Positions 1 through 7,317 of a stretch of DNA of 16,921 nt are shown here, in pieces (within the stretch, counting starts at the first letter, position 1; each line of letters opens with the position of its first letter). The notes below the pieces were generated by a model, which saw only the letters and a program-made list of their open reading frames with translations, did not search any database and was not told the origin of the DNA. A program made the position numbers and the translations under genes. Origin of the DNA: Deferribacterales bacterium (GTDB taxonomy: Bacteria; Chrysiogenota; Deferribacteres; Deferribacterales; JAISNW01); the NCBI GenBank assembly GCA_025997275.1, contig BNUJ01000022.1:1-16921 (forward strand), given 5' to 3'.

Positions 1-838
1 CGGTCGTTGCTACCTCGCTGGCAAGTATTGACGCATTTTTCTTTGCCATATTGTTAGACAGCGAGACAACGGCAGTGTCATTGTTAGAGCCTTGTCCGCG
101 CCCTTGCATAGAGCCGCTCTTTAGTATAGCTTTAGCACCCGAAGCGTTAGCACCGATTACCCTATATGATAGATTGCCATCAACTATGGTGAAATTTACC
201 TTTTGATAGCCTATATCTTTGCCTTTATCCACTGCTTCCACCTTGCCGATAAGTGCTGAACCTGCGGCATATTGCGATACTAAACGGCGGACGGTGCCCA
301 TATCGTTGCTCTGAACTGCCTTTAATAGTTGCTTTGCAACATTGCCATCCCCAAGCGACACTGGGTCTGTCACGCTAAAGCCACTAGCGATTAGTTCATT
401 TATAACTTCTTCGCTGAATGGATGTGTTTCCTCTACCTGTCCGCCCAGCTTCACTAGAGGCAAATACACCACTATGGACATATTTTTAGTAAGCATTGCA
501 TTAGCCTTTTCAGGCTCTACGGTTGCCTTTGCAGTGAGCCAATAGACACCTTTGTCTGTGCCCTCATCGGTTATCTTAAAATCAGTAACGGTCGCACTGA
601 TAGCTGATTTAACGCTTTCATCCAGCATTTCGCCGTCGTGGACAATGGTATCAACTGATACCTTTACCTTAGAACCTTTTTCAATAGCCATCCACTTAGC
701 GCGCGCTTCAGCCTCTATCTTGGCAGATGCTGTGTCGCCGTTCTTGATTTGCGCCTCGCCAGTCACGTCTAGCGTCACTGCATGTGCAAAAACCGCAAAT
801 AATAAAAGACTAATCAATGAAAGACTAAACTTTTTCAT
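1..838 (-). CDS. Secreted protein with FlgT-like N-terminal domain (partial, C-terminus off left edge)
   Basis: This open frame starts at ATG 838 and runs off the window, giving 279 visible codons without a stop. Residues 1-20 (MKKFSLSLISLLLFAVFAHA) form a clean signal peptide. Residues 21-110 contain VTGEAQIKNGDTASAK followed by an alternating alpha/beta stretch that ends in a YWLTAKATVEPEKA strand. This resembles the N-terminal domain of flagellar assembly protein FlgT and related LPP20-type envelope proteins, where a V-x-G-x-A motif and a long helix rich in Ala/Arg/Lys are typical. Residues 120-279 show a second alpha/beta region. A GGAG Shine-Dalgarno (845-848) lies 6 bases before the ATG, and a strong promoter lies just upstream. 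The frame is real on the basis of codon continuity, signal peptide and promoter. The FlgT link is an inference from motif memory; a generic periplasmic lipoprotein-like role is the alternative. Confidence 0.7.
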   Translation of the reverse strand, partial: MKKFSLSLISLLLFAVFAHAVTLDVTGEAQIKNGDTASAKIEAEARAKWMAIEKGSKVKVSVDTIVHDGEMLDESVKSAISATVTDFKITDEGTDKGVYWLTAKATVEPEKANAMLTKNMSIVVYLPLVKLGGQVEETHPFSEEVINELIASGFSVTDPVSLGDGNVAKQLLKAVQSNDMGTVRRLVSQYAAGSALIGKVEAVDKGKDIGYQKVNFTIVDGNLSYRVIGANASGAKAILKSGSMQGRGQGSNNDTAVVSLSNNMAKKNASILASEVATT

Positions 839-844
839 TATGTT

Positions 845-848
845 CTCC
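845..848 (-). promoter_or_regulatory. Ribosome binding site of the FlgT-like gene
   Basis: GGAG on the minus strand, 6 bases from ATG 838. It supports this ATG as the start, which also leaves a full signal peptide. Confidence 0.6.
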
Positions 849-873
849 AATGTTCTTAAATATCTACACGACT

Positions 874-902
874 ATTATAACAGACGATGCCAATTTTAGC
901 AA
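874..902 (-). promoter_or_regulatory. Sigma70-type promoter for the FlgT-like gene
   Basis: On the minus strand, TTGCTA (902-897) and TATAAT (879-874) are separated by exactly 17 bases, with an extended -10 TGT directly before TATAAT. The expected start of transcription is near 867, giving a leader of about 28 bases that contains the GGAG. The -35 box abuts the lspA stop codon, so this gene is probably transcribed independently of lspA. Prediction by eye; no transcript data. Confidence 0.6.
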
Positions 903-903
903 G

Positions 904-1395
904 TTATGCTACCTCTGTATTGCTAGCCTTTAATGTGTCAATGAGCAACAGCCCCACTGCTATTGTAATGTAGGCATCTGCCAGATTGAATGCGAACCAG
1001 TGCAAGTTGCCATGGTAAAAGTCTAGGAAATCAACCACGCTACCGAGTGTTATCCTATCCGTAATATTGCCTAATGCACCCGCCAGTGCCAACGTGTATG
1101 CTATAGAGCGCAGTTTATACGTTTTATATTCTTTTTTCAGCATTAGCAATAGCACTGCCGCCACTAATATCGCCACAACTATATAGATATACCTTATCAC
1201 CCCAGAGCCGTCAGCACCTATGCCAAAGACCACCCCGCTATTCAGCACATAAGTGATATTGAATAGCCCCGATATTACCTCAAAGCTATCACCCACATGC
1301 ATATTAGCCCGCACTAGGGACTTACTGAGCACATCTGCGACTATAGCAATAGCAAATATGAATACTAACAACTTGCGCCCGTAATTAAACATCAT
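904..1395 (-). CDS. lspA: Lipoprotein signal peptidase (signal peptidase II)
   Basis: LspA is the inner-membrane aspartyl protease that removes signal peptides from diacylglyceryl-modified prolipoproteins. The 163 residues match the family length. The conserved blocks are visible: NSGVVFGI (52-59, family N-x-G-x-x-F), GNITDRI (109-115) with catalytic Asp113, VVDFLDFY (120-127), and FNLADAYI (136-143) with catalytic Asp140. Four hydrophobic segments fall near residues 9-25, 66-86, 96-112 and 138-154. The start is ATGATG preceded by GGGAG. The gene follows the methyltransferase remnant by about 41 bases and is the last gene of the leftward run before a new promoter. LspA is a housekeeping gene; its place after the ankyrin gene is unusual but may be incidental. 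No defect is seen. Confidence 0.95.
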   Translation of the reverse strand: MMFNYGRKLLVFIFAIAIVADVLSKSLVRANMHVGDSFEVISGLFNITYVLNSGVVFGIGADGSGVIRYIYIVVAILVAAVLLLMLKKEYKTYKLRSIAYTLALAGALGNITDRITLGSVVDFLDFYHGNLHWFAFNLADAYITIAVGLLLIDTLKASNTEVA

Positions 1396-1436
1396 TAAAA
1401 ACTCCCATCATCTAAATAAAGCAAGCGAATTCAGAT

Positions 1437-1583
1437 TTATTCCCATAGCCACTTCAGCAAATCACCAGCTCCACAGAACGGGTCTTGCACGTCCTTATCT
1501 CTAGTGTATTTTTCAAAGCCGGATAGGATATAGTCAACGTTGGTAGTGAAAAACTGCCCCAGTTGTTGTTTCGCGCGGGGCAT
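1437..1583 (-). pseudogene. Truncated N-terminus of a DNA adenine (N6) methyltransferase
   Basis: A 48-codon frame begins with ATG 1583 and ends with TAA at 1437; it is too short for a default ORF caller. It reads MPRAKQQLGQFFTTNVDYIL, then a spacer, then VQDPFCGAGDLLKWLWE. LGQFFTT is the motif X-like start of gamma/type II N6-adenine methyltransferases, and DPFCGAGDLL is the SAM-binding motif I (family DPF-x-G-x-G/K-DLL). The catalytic (D/N)PPY motif IV and all later parts are missing, and lspA begins 41 bases downstream, so the gene is a remnant. Its ATG overlaps the ankyrin stop as TAATG, so it may still be translated by coupling. Alternatively it is a small peptide gene derived from the methyltransferase. 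The family call rests on two motifs in correct order and spacing. Confidence 0.7.
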
Positions 1584-3544
1584 TAGAACGCTCCGAATGA
1601 TTTTAGAAGTTCTATTATATCGCGGAGCTGTTCACCCTCTGCAACCATTAGTGGACTTATACCTTTATAGTTGCGAATGTTCGGGTCGGCATTCGCAGAT
1701 AGCAAATCACGCACCATAACAGGGCGTTGCAGTTTAATCGCCCAAATTAGCGCAGTATCACCATTCTTATTGCGGATATTCACCCCCGCCTTGCCATCTA
1801 TCAGCAGTTTCGCTACTCTATTGTCTCCTGCATTTACTGCCACGAGTAGCGGAGTATTGCCGTTGTTGTTCTGCCAGCTTGGGTTCGCTCCGTGTTTCAA
1901 CAGCAGTGCCACCATATCGCGGTGTCCCGCCGTTACAGCTGTAAATATCGGCGTGTTGCCTGTTTCGGGACTAGAAAAGTTCAGTCGCGCCCCCTCGTCA
2001 ATTAACCTAGTCACCCCTGCTATATCATTTGCTGATATTAGGTTTAATAGCCCGCCCGATGCCTCACCTGAACGGCGTATAGCGGTTTCCATCGTTGTTT
2101 TAACCGTCCCACCGCGCTCAACCGCTAAATCGTAAGCTGTCATAGAAGAATTATTAGTCAGATATAAATCAGGCTTCTTGGTAAGGAGTTTCACTAGGAT
2201 AGCGTTATTGCCCTGTTTAGAGGCAAGCATTACAGGTGTAAATCCATCCTTATTTTTAGCATCTACATCAGCTGCCCTAGCGAGTAGCAGTTCGCTAATC
2301 TTATTATTATTAGTTAATATAGACGCATGCAGTGGAGTATTGCCTAAATCGTCAGCTACGTTTATCTCAAAGCCAGAATTGCTTGTCAGTTGGACTACAC
2401 ACTGGGCGTTGCCACCCTTGACCGCCTGCATTAACGCTGTATTGCGTTGCCCATCAAGGGATGAAAGGCTTGCTCCGCGCCCCATTAGTAGTTCTACACT
2501 CTTGTTGTTGCCAGAATAAGCGGCTAGCATTAGCGGTGTGCTACCGTTTTTATTCTTAATATTTACAGATGCTCCGCGCTGGAGTAGCAAGCTCACAAGC
2601 CTTTCGCTAGGTCCCTGTGCAGCATACATCAGCACAGTATTGCCGGCATTGTCAGCGTCGTTGCCCTTTAAGCCTTTGGACAATAACAACAGTGAAACAT
2701 CGTAATATCCGCCTGCGGCGGCGATGTGCAACGCATTTTGCCCATATCTATTCTTATGTTTTATATTTATGCCCATGTTGACTAGTTCTATAGCCGCTTC
2801 ATCGTGTCCCGCTATCAGTGCTTTAAGCAGTGCATTATCGCCCGTCTCGGTTTCGGTTTCATTTATATTTGCTCTGCTGGCAACCAGCTTTTTTAGTTGG
2901 TCTACCTGCCCGTTTGCAGCGGCGTTTATGACAGGCTTGCCGCTCACCACTACCCCGCCCCTAGTGCCAGCAGTATTAGTCACAATCTTTGGACTGGTAG
3001 GTGCATAATCAACCTGCACATCAGCACCATCGCCAGTATTGTCACCGCTTGTCTTTGCAACGCGTCCAAATTTATCAAGCTGTTGTCTGCGCAGAACCGA
3101 TGCGTCTACTAAAATTATTCTAACACCCTGTTTTTCTGGTATGCCAGTGGAGATGCCCTTTAAGTCAAGTCTATTTTTAGGGGTGAGGCTATCCTCAATA
3201 CGTTTCCGCACATCATCGGACAGGTAGTAGACCGCACCTGTGGCGAAATCAAACGCTAGCCCGAATGTATCGCTGGTAAATCCGAGTGCATCTCCATTCA
3301 AGAACCAACCATCAACTGTCTGATTAAAATCTAACGTAATCACAGGTCTGCCATACCTAGAGACGTGCAGTTCAAACGAAGTTACATCTTTACTTACACG
3401 GAATGCCGCGGGCAACGTCACACGCTGTTCATTGTTGATGCGATAGACGTTAGCAGGCTTGCCGTCCAGCTGCACGCTGTATTGCGCATAAGACGGGATA
3501 CATACAAAAAACACCGCTAATACTGATAAGAGAAAACGTTTCAT
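1583..3544 (-). CDS. Exported ankyrin-repeat protein (653 aa)
   Basis: Residues 1-20 are a signal peptide (MKRFLLSVLAVFFVCIPSYA), so the protein is probably periplasmic or outer-surface. Residues 21-155 form a beta-rich N-domain of no family I recognise. Residues 156-200 are a Gly/Thr/Asn-rich linker. From about 202 to 653 there are roughly a dozen ankyrin repeats with the usual G-x-T-P/A-L-x-x-A-A core, for example NGSTPLMLAAYSGNNKSVEL at 333-352 and GNTPIFTAVTAGHRDMVALL at 529-548. The stretch 464-495 is a degenerate unit that divides the repeats into two blocks. Ankyrin repeats bind proteins; the partner is not known. The ATG overlaps the stop of the upstream gene as ATGA, and the Shine-Dalgarno is weak, which suggests translational coupling. 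It is the last intact gene of the envelope module behind cheA. Confidence 0.92.
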   Translation of the reverse strand: MKRFLLSVLAVFFVCIPSYAQYSVQLDGKPANVYRINNEQRVTLPAAFRVSKDVTSFELHVSRYGRPVITLDFNQTVDGWFLNGDALGFTSDTFGLAFDFATGAVYYLSDDVRKRIEDSLTPKNRLDLKGISTGIPEKQGVRIILVDASVLRRQQLDKFGRVAKTSGDNTGDGADVQVDYAPTSPKIVTNTAGTRGGVVVSGKPVINAAANGQVDQLKKLVASRANINETETETGDNALLKALIAGHDEAAIELVNMGINIKHKNRYGQNALHIAAAGGYYDVSLLLLSKGLKGNDADNAGNTVLMYAAQGPSERLVSLLLQRGASVNIKNKNGSTPLMLAAYSGNNKSVELLMGRGASLSSLDGQRNTALMQAVKGGNAQCVVQLTSNSGFEINVADDLGNTPLHASILTNNNKISELLLARAADVDAKNKDGFTPVMLASKQGNNAILVKLLTKKPDLYLTNNSSMTAYDLAVERGGTVKTTMETAIRRSGEASGGLLNLISANDIAGVTRLIDEGARLNFSSPETGNTPIFTAVTAGHRDMVALLLKHGANPSWQNNNGNTPLLVAVNAGDNRVAKLLIDGKAGVNIRNKNGDTALIWAIKLQRPVMVRDLLSANADPNIRNYKGISPLMVAEGEQLRDIIELLKSFGAF

Positions 3545-4521
3545 TTGCCAAATCTTACCACAATTAGGAGCATCATTGCAACAAACATCACTGCTAGCGA
3601 GGTAACAATTATCTTCACGGCACTGCGCTCGGAGTAGTAGACGGTGTCTGAGCGGAATGTAGCTATCTGCATCCCAATTCTATCAATGTTTTCCAACAAC
3701 TCCTCTATCATCGCACGGTTATCTCTCAAACTATCTTCAGACTCATAGTTGATAAAATTGCCTATATATATTATGCAAAGCTCTATCAGACGGAACAACA
3801 AGTTTTTTACGTGTCCTATCTGTCGGTGAAACACAAAGTTTGGTGTGCGCATCATCTCAGGCAACAGGTCAAATTGCATGTGTTTGAGCGTTTCCATCGT
3901 GGCACTGGGCACATCGTATATGTCGGAGACACTGTCAACCTGCTCTATTACCGCAAGTATCATCTTACGATATTGCTCCACTATAGGCATAGTGGCACTC
4001 ATTCGCACATTTATAGGGTTTCTACTAAATGTGTTTTGCTTAAAGAAATTTTTGATTACCACAAGCCCGCTAGCTATACGAACGTTGTTCCTTTTGCGGA
4101 CTACAGTTGTCAATGCTTTATTGTTTTCTATTGACAACAACGTTTCAATTATTTCATCTTTGGAGAGTATATAGTGGTTTGGACCTTCCAGTATCTCCTT
4201 AACGTCGTCTCCAATGGAACTATTTGCGAAGAAGAACAGCTCTGTCACACCTTCATCATACAGCACACGCATAACGTCTGATGCGGTTATTTCGTTCATC
4301 GCTTCGGTTTCGCCGACTGCCTCTATCCATACAAGAGAGCGTAATGGTGATTGGCTTTTCTTCTGCGACCACAGCTCTATGCGACGTTTATCGGCTACTT
4401 CTTTGACCGATTTGTAGATAGAGTAGCCGAAGTCTGTCATTATATCTACAACGCTCGCATACAATTCCGCAAGGGTTGCTTTGGCTATCAGATTGCGCTT
4501 ACGCTCCAGTCTTGTGTCCAT
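3541..4521 (-). CDS. Tail-anchored membrane protein of unknown function, possible Mrr-like fold at N-terminus
   Basis: I do not recognise a named family. The 326 residues lack a signal peptide and have one strong membrane helix at the C-terminus (about 302-322), so most of the protein should sit in the cytoplasm, anchored by its tail. Residues 20-130 have an alternating pattern ending in SDVMRVLYDEGVTELFFFAN (81-100) and IGDDVKEILEGPNHYILSKDE (103-123), which is reminiscent of restriction endonuclease-like Mrr domains. The expected catalytic E/Q-x-K is not apparent in the central strand (VWIEAVG, 64-70), so any such domain may be inactive. Residues 135-300 are helical, with long amphipathic stretches. 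ATG 4521 overlaps the end of the OmpA-domain gene by 23 bases, and the stop overlaps the ankyrin ATG, so its product is probably made together with theirs. The fold idea is inference with low certainty. Confidence 0.85.
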   Translation of the reverse strand: MDTRLERKRNLIAKATLAELYASVVDIMTDFGYSIYKSVKEVADKRRIELWSQKKSQSPLRSLVWIEAVGETEAMNEITASDVMRVLYDEGVTELFFFANSSIGDDVKEILEGPNHYILSKDEIIETLLSIENNKALTTVVRKRNNVRIASGLVVIKNFFKQNTFSRNPINVRMSATMPIVEQYRKMILAVIEQVDSVSDIYDVPSATMETLKHMQFDLLPEMMRTPNFVFHRQIGHVKNLLFRLIELCIIYIGNFINYESEDSLRDNRAMIEELLENIDRIGMQIATFRSDTVYYSERSAVKIIVTSLAVMFVAMMLLIVVRFGK

Positions 4522-5317
4522 AAATCACTACCCGCCTATTTTTAGGCGTTCCTCCTAAAGAGTTTGCATTGGGAACTTCAGGATACAATGCCCCCAGCCC
4601 AACAATGTGTATGTTAGCAGGATTTATGCCACTTTTTACCATAAGTGATTTTACAGAATTACCCCTTTGAACTGATAACTGATAATTATCCCGATATTTC
4701 TTATTCTTAGGGATTACACTGACATTATCAGTATTGGCAAATAAGAAATATGCACCTGTCTTATCCAGCTTTTCAATCGCCACTTTTACCTCATCTGTAA
4801 TAATAGGCGTATTAAGCGCAAAGTCAAAATAGATAGTCAGCCTATATTCTAAATCTTCTGGTCTAGGCACATTGCTTGTAGCGGCAACGTTTGGCGAGCT
4901 TTGTAGGGGTTCTGTAGATGGAGGAGTTGCAGCTACTGGTGGCACGCTAACTTGCGGTGTTCCCATAATGCTATTGATAAGCTCTTCGTTGGTGAGTGCA
5001 GGGTCTGTTATGACAAGTGGTTCGTTTAGCCCTAGCGAACTGTTGTCCGTGTCGCCGTCAAAATTGCCTAAATCAATGGAATCTACGACCTTATATGAAA
5101 CTTGTCTGATATGGATTATGCGCCAACCATTAGCTACTACGTTTTCTCTGGCAGCTCTCTCGTCAGCGGCAAAGATGTGCATTACGGTTGAAACGTTAGA
5201 TTTATTATTGACTGCTGTTATTTCGTATATATAGCGGTCGTGCGTTTGTGCATGCGCCTTTGTCGGCAGACTAGCGCCACCAATGGTCAGGCACATGCCT
5301 AGGGTGAGGCTTATCAT
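4499..5317 (-). CDS. Exported OmpA-domain (peptidoglycan-binding) protein
   Basis: The frame is open from ATG 5395 (298 codons), but I prefer ATG 5317 (residue 27 of the long form), which yields a standard signal peptide ending in THA-type cleavage (PTKAHA/Q). Numbering below uses the long form. Residues 53-100 hold a small Y-x-Y-E-x-x-A domain with ARENVVANGWRIIHI, similar in pattern to the N-terminal repeats of GspF-type proteins. Residues 140-180 are a Pro/Ser/Thr-rich linker. Residues 186-295 are an OmpA C-terminal domain with ANTDN (Asp223), NYQLSVQRGNSVKSLMVKSG and PKNRRVVIYG (Arg287/288), the residues that hold diaminopimelate in the family. It should tether something to the cell wall in the periplasm. 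It overlaps both neighbours. The exact start is uncertain because no start has a good Shine-Dalgarno. Confidence 0.87.
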   Translation of the reverse strand: MISLTLGMCLTIGGASLPTKAHAQTHDRYIYEITAVNNKSNVSTVMHIFAADERAARENVVANGWRIIHIRQVSYKVVDSIDLGNFDGDTDNSSLGLNEPLVITDPALTNEELINSIMGTPQVSVPPVAATPPSTEPLQSSPNVAATSNVPRPEDLEYRLTIYFDFALNTPIITDEVKVAIEKLDKTGAYFLFANTDNVSVIPKNKKYRDNYQLSVQRGNSVKSLMVKSGINPANIHIVGLGALYPEVPNANSLGGTPKNRRVVIYGHKTGA

Positions 5318-5612
5318 CAGGGTCTTTAGGTTTAAGGCGACGATAGCCACCCCTGTCAATTCTATAGTCTTTAATAGCCTTATCATACTGTTCATCTGGA
5401 TACTGCCTCAATATTTTTAAGTCATATATGACATCAAAACCGCCGTTATACGCCCAATACGCATCAGGACGGAGCTTTGAAACCACTATATACGTGTATA
5501 GTCTCGTATAAACTTGATATACAAAAACCACCGCCTCTGCCCTAGTCGGCACTGCTACCAATAAAACCAACACCAAAAGGAATGTTATCAATACTCTACG
5601 CCAAAATTTCAT
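5271..5612 (-). CDS. Small exported basic/aromatic protein of unknown function
   Basis: The frame opens at 5666, but ATG 5612 is a better start because it begins directly with a signal peptide (MKFWRRVLITFLLVLVLLVAVPTRAEA). That gives 113 residues, about 86 after cleavage. This start lies 17 bases inside the end of cheA, so translation is probably coupled to cheA. The mature part is rich in Tyr, Arg and Asp (QVYTRLYTYIVVSK, then YRIDRGGYRRLKPKDPDDKP) and ends in HVPDHWWR. No family is recognised. Its stop overlaps the start of the OmpA-domain gene by 47 bases. A shadow frame is unlikely, since it has a clear signal peptide and fills the space between two coding regions. Confidence 0.7.
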   Translation of the reverse strand: MKFWRRVLITFLLVLVLLVAVPTRAEAVVFVYQVYTRLYTYIVVSKLRPDAYWAYNGGFDVIYDLKILRQYPDEQYDKAIKDYRIDRGGYRRLKPKDPDDKPHPRHVPDHWWR

Positions 5613-7317
5613 CTTTATCTTTTCTAGTGGCTCGTCGCCCGTGTGTAAGCCCCTTGGCAATCTCAATCACGTTTGCTACGTCAACTATTAGACAAACTCT
5701 GCCATCCCCCATAATGGTGGCTCCGGCGATACCCTCACAGTGACTCATATATTTCCCTAACATCTTGATAACAATCTCTTCCCGACCTACCAGTTTGTCA
5801 ACGAGCAACCCCACCTTCATATCAGCTAATGCGACTATTACTACATATACGTCTTCTTTCAGCTCATGCGGTAGCTTAAATACCTCATATAGTCTTAAAA
5901 GTGCGAGCGTAGAGTCGCGAAGGTTTAAGACCTCCATTCCGTCAATATTGTGAATTTCTCGCATGTTCACACGCAACGTTTCCGCAACGGAAACTAATGG
6001 TATGGCAAAACTTTCCCCTGCAGTCTCAACAAAGAGTGCTTGGATAATGGCGAGGGTCAGTGGCAGCCGTAGTGTAAATGTAGTGCCTACGCCTAGTTTA
6101 GAGTCAATGCGTATCGTTCCTTGTAGTTTCTCAATGCCATAACGAACTACATCCATACCGACACCGCGCCCAGAAACATTAGTTACCTCTTTAGCGGTAG
6201 AAAAGCCAGCGACAAATATCAGCTTGTATGCTTCCTCATCGGTCATTTCATTAGCCTGCGCAGACGTTATCAGCCCTGTGGCTATCGCTCTCGCTTTAAG
6301 AACATTAGTGTCCATACCCGCGCCATCATCTTTAATATTTATAACAACGTGGCTCCCTTCGCGATATGCTGCCAACTCTATCTTACCGCTACGGCGTTTG
6401 CCTATTCTAATGCGCTCATCGGGCATTTCTATACCATGGTCAACCGCATTTCGCACCATGTGCATTAGCGGGTCACCGACCACATCGGCAACTGATTTAT
6501 CTATATCGGTATCTTCGCCATTCACTACTAGTTCTATCTCTTTATCAACGTTGCGTGACAGGTCGCGCACTAGACGTGGGAATTTGCTGAACACTTTGCC
6601 GATAGGCATAAGGCGCGTTTTCATAACAGCCATTTGCAAATCTGCTGTGATGTTCCCTATATTTGAAATGGTCTCCGTCAACTGTGATACGTAAGGTTCA
6701 TTTTCATAGCGACTTTCAAGTGCCGCGCCAATACTAGCCAACCTATTGCGCCCAAGAACAAGCTCGCCTACAAGGTTCATTAAATCGTCCAATCGTAACG
6801 TTTCTACACGTATAGCACCGATATCTTGTTTTTCTAGTGTAGCTTGTTTCGGCTGTGCGCATATCTGTTCAGCCTGCTGTTGCACTTGTGGCTGTTCCAA
6901 TACAACAGATACAATAGGTTGCTCAGCTACAGGAGGCTGTTCTAATAAACCTTTTAATTTAGCGGATATTGCCCCCGTATCAGTTACATCAGTATCGTTT
7001 TTTACGTCTTTTATCGCGTTCTTCAGCACGTCCACGAACTCTAGCAACACGTCCATAACGCCAGCAGAAACGGACATCGCCCCTTTGCGCAGCTTATCAA
7101 ACACACTCTCTGCACAGTGGGCTAGCTCCGATACTTTTGGTATCCCTAAAAACGAGGAAGAACCTTTTATAGTATGCGCCCCTCTGAATATTTTGTTAAG
7201 CAGTTCAAGGTCATTTTGGTTGGTTTCAAGCGTCACAAGGTCACTACCAAGTGTGGCGATTATCTCATCCGCCTCTAGCAAAAAGTCCCCTAACATGTCC
7301 TGCATTTCAGGGTTCAT
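5596..7317 (-). CDS. cheA: Chemotaxis histidine kinase CheA (short form without evident P2)
   Basis: CheA autophosphorylates on the Hpt histidine and passes phosphate to CheY and CheB. Of the 573 residues, 1-105 are the P1 Hpt domain with GAHTIKGSS, the phosphorylated His being residue 48. Residues 110-165 are a Gln/Pro-rich linker (QPQVQQQAEQ) with no room for a P2 domain. Residues 168-235 are the P3 dimerisation helices (VETLRLDDLMNLVGELVLGR). Residues 240-420 are the P4 ATPase, with the N box HMVRNAVDHG (286-295), DDGAGMD (330-336) and GRGVGMDVV (383-391). Residues 422-555 are the P5 CheW-like domain. The start ATG overlaps the previous stop as ATGA. E. coli CheA has 654 residues with P2, so this one is shorter. 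It lies at the end of the cheY block and is coupled to a four-gene envelope module. Confidence 0.97.
   Translation of the reverse strand: MNPEMQDMLGDFLLEADEIIATLGSDLVTLETNQNDLELLNKIFRGAHTIKGSSSFLGIPKVSELAHCAESVFDKLRKGAMSVSAGVMDVLLEFVDVLKNAIKDVKNDTDVTDTGAISAKLKGLLEQPPVAEQPIVSVVLEQPQVQQQAEQICAQPKQATLEKQDIGAIRVETLRLDDLMNLVGELVLGRNRLASIGAALESRYENEPYVSQLTETISNIGNITADLQMAVMKTRLMPIGKVFSKFPRLVRDLSRNVDKEIELVVNGEDTDIDKSVADVVGDPLMHMVRNAVDHGIEMPDERIRIGKRRSGKIELAAYREGSHVVINIKDDGAGMDTNVLKARAIATGLITSAQANEMTDEEAYKLIFVAGFSTAKEVTNVSGRGVGMDVVRYGIEKLQGTIRIDSKLGVGTTFTLRLPLTLAIIQALFVETAGESFAIPLVSVAETLRVNMREIHNIDGMEVLNLRDSTLALLRLYEVFKLPHELKEDVYVVIVALADMKVGLLVDKLVGREEIVIKMLGKYMSHCEGIAGATIMGDGRVCLIVDVANVIEIAKGLTHGRRATRKDKDEILA

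Noticed and set aside
342..899. Plus-strand frames of 67 and 115 codons
   Set aside because: They lie opposite the FlgT-like gene, which has a signal peptide, Shine-Dalgarno and promoter. They are Ser/Thr/Pro-rich antisense shadows.
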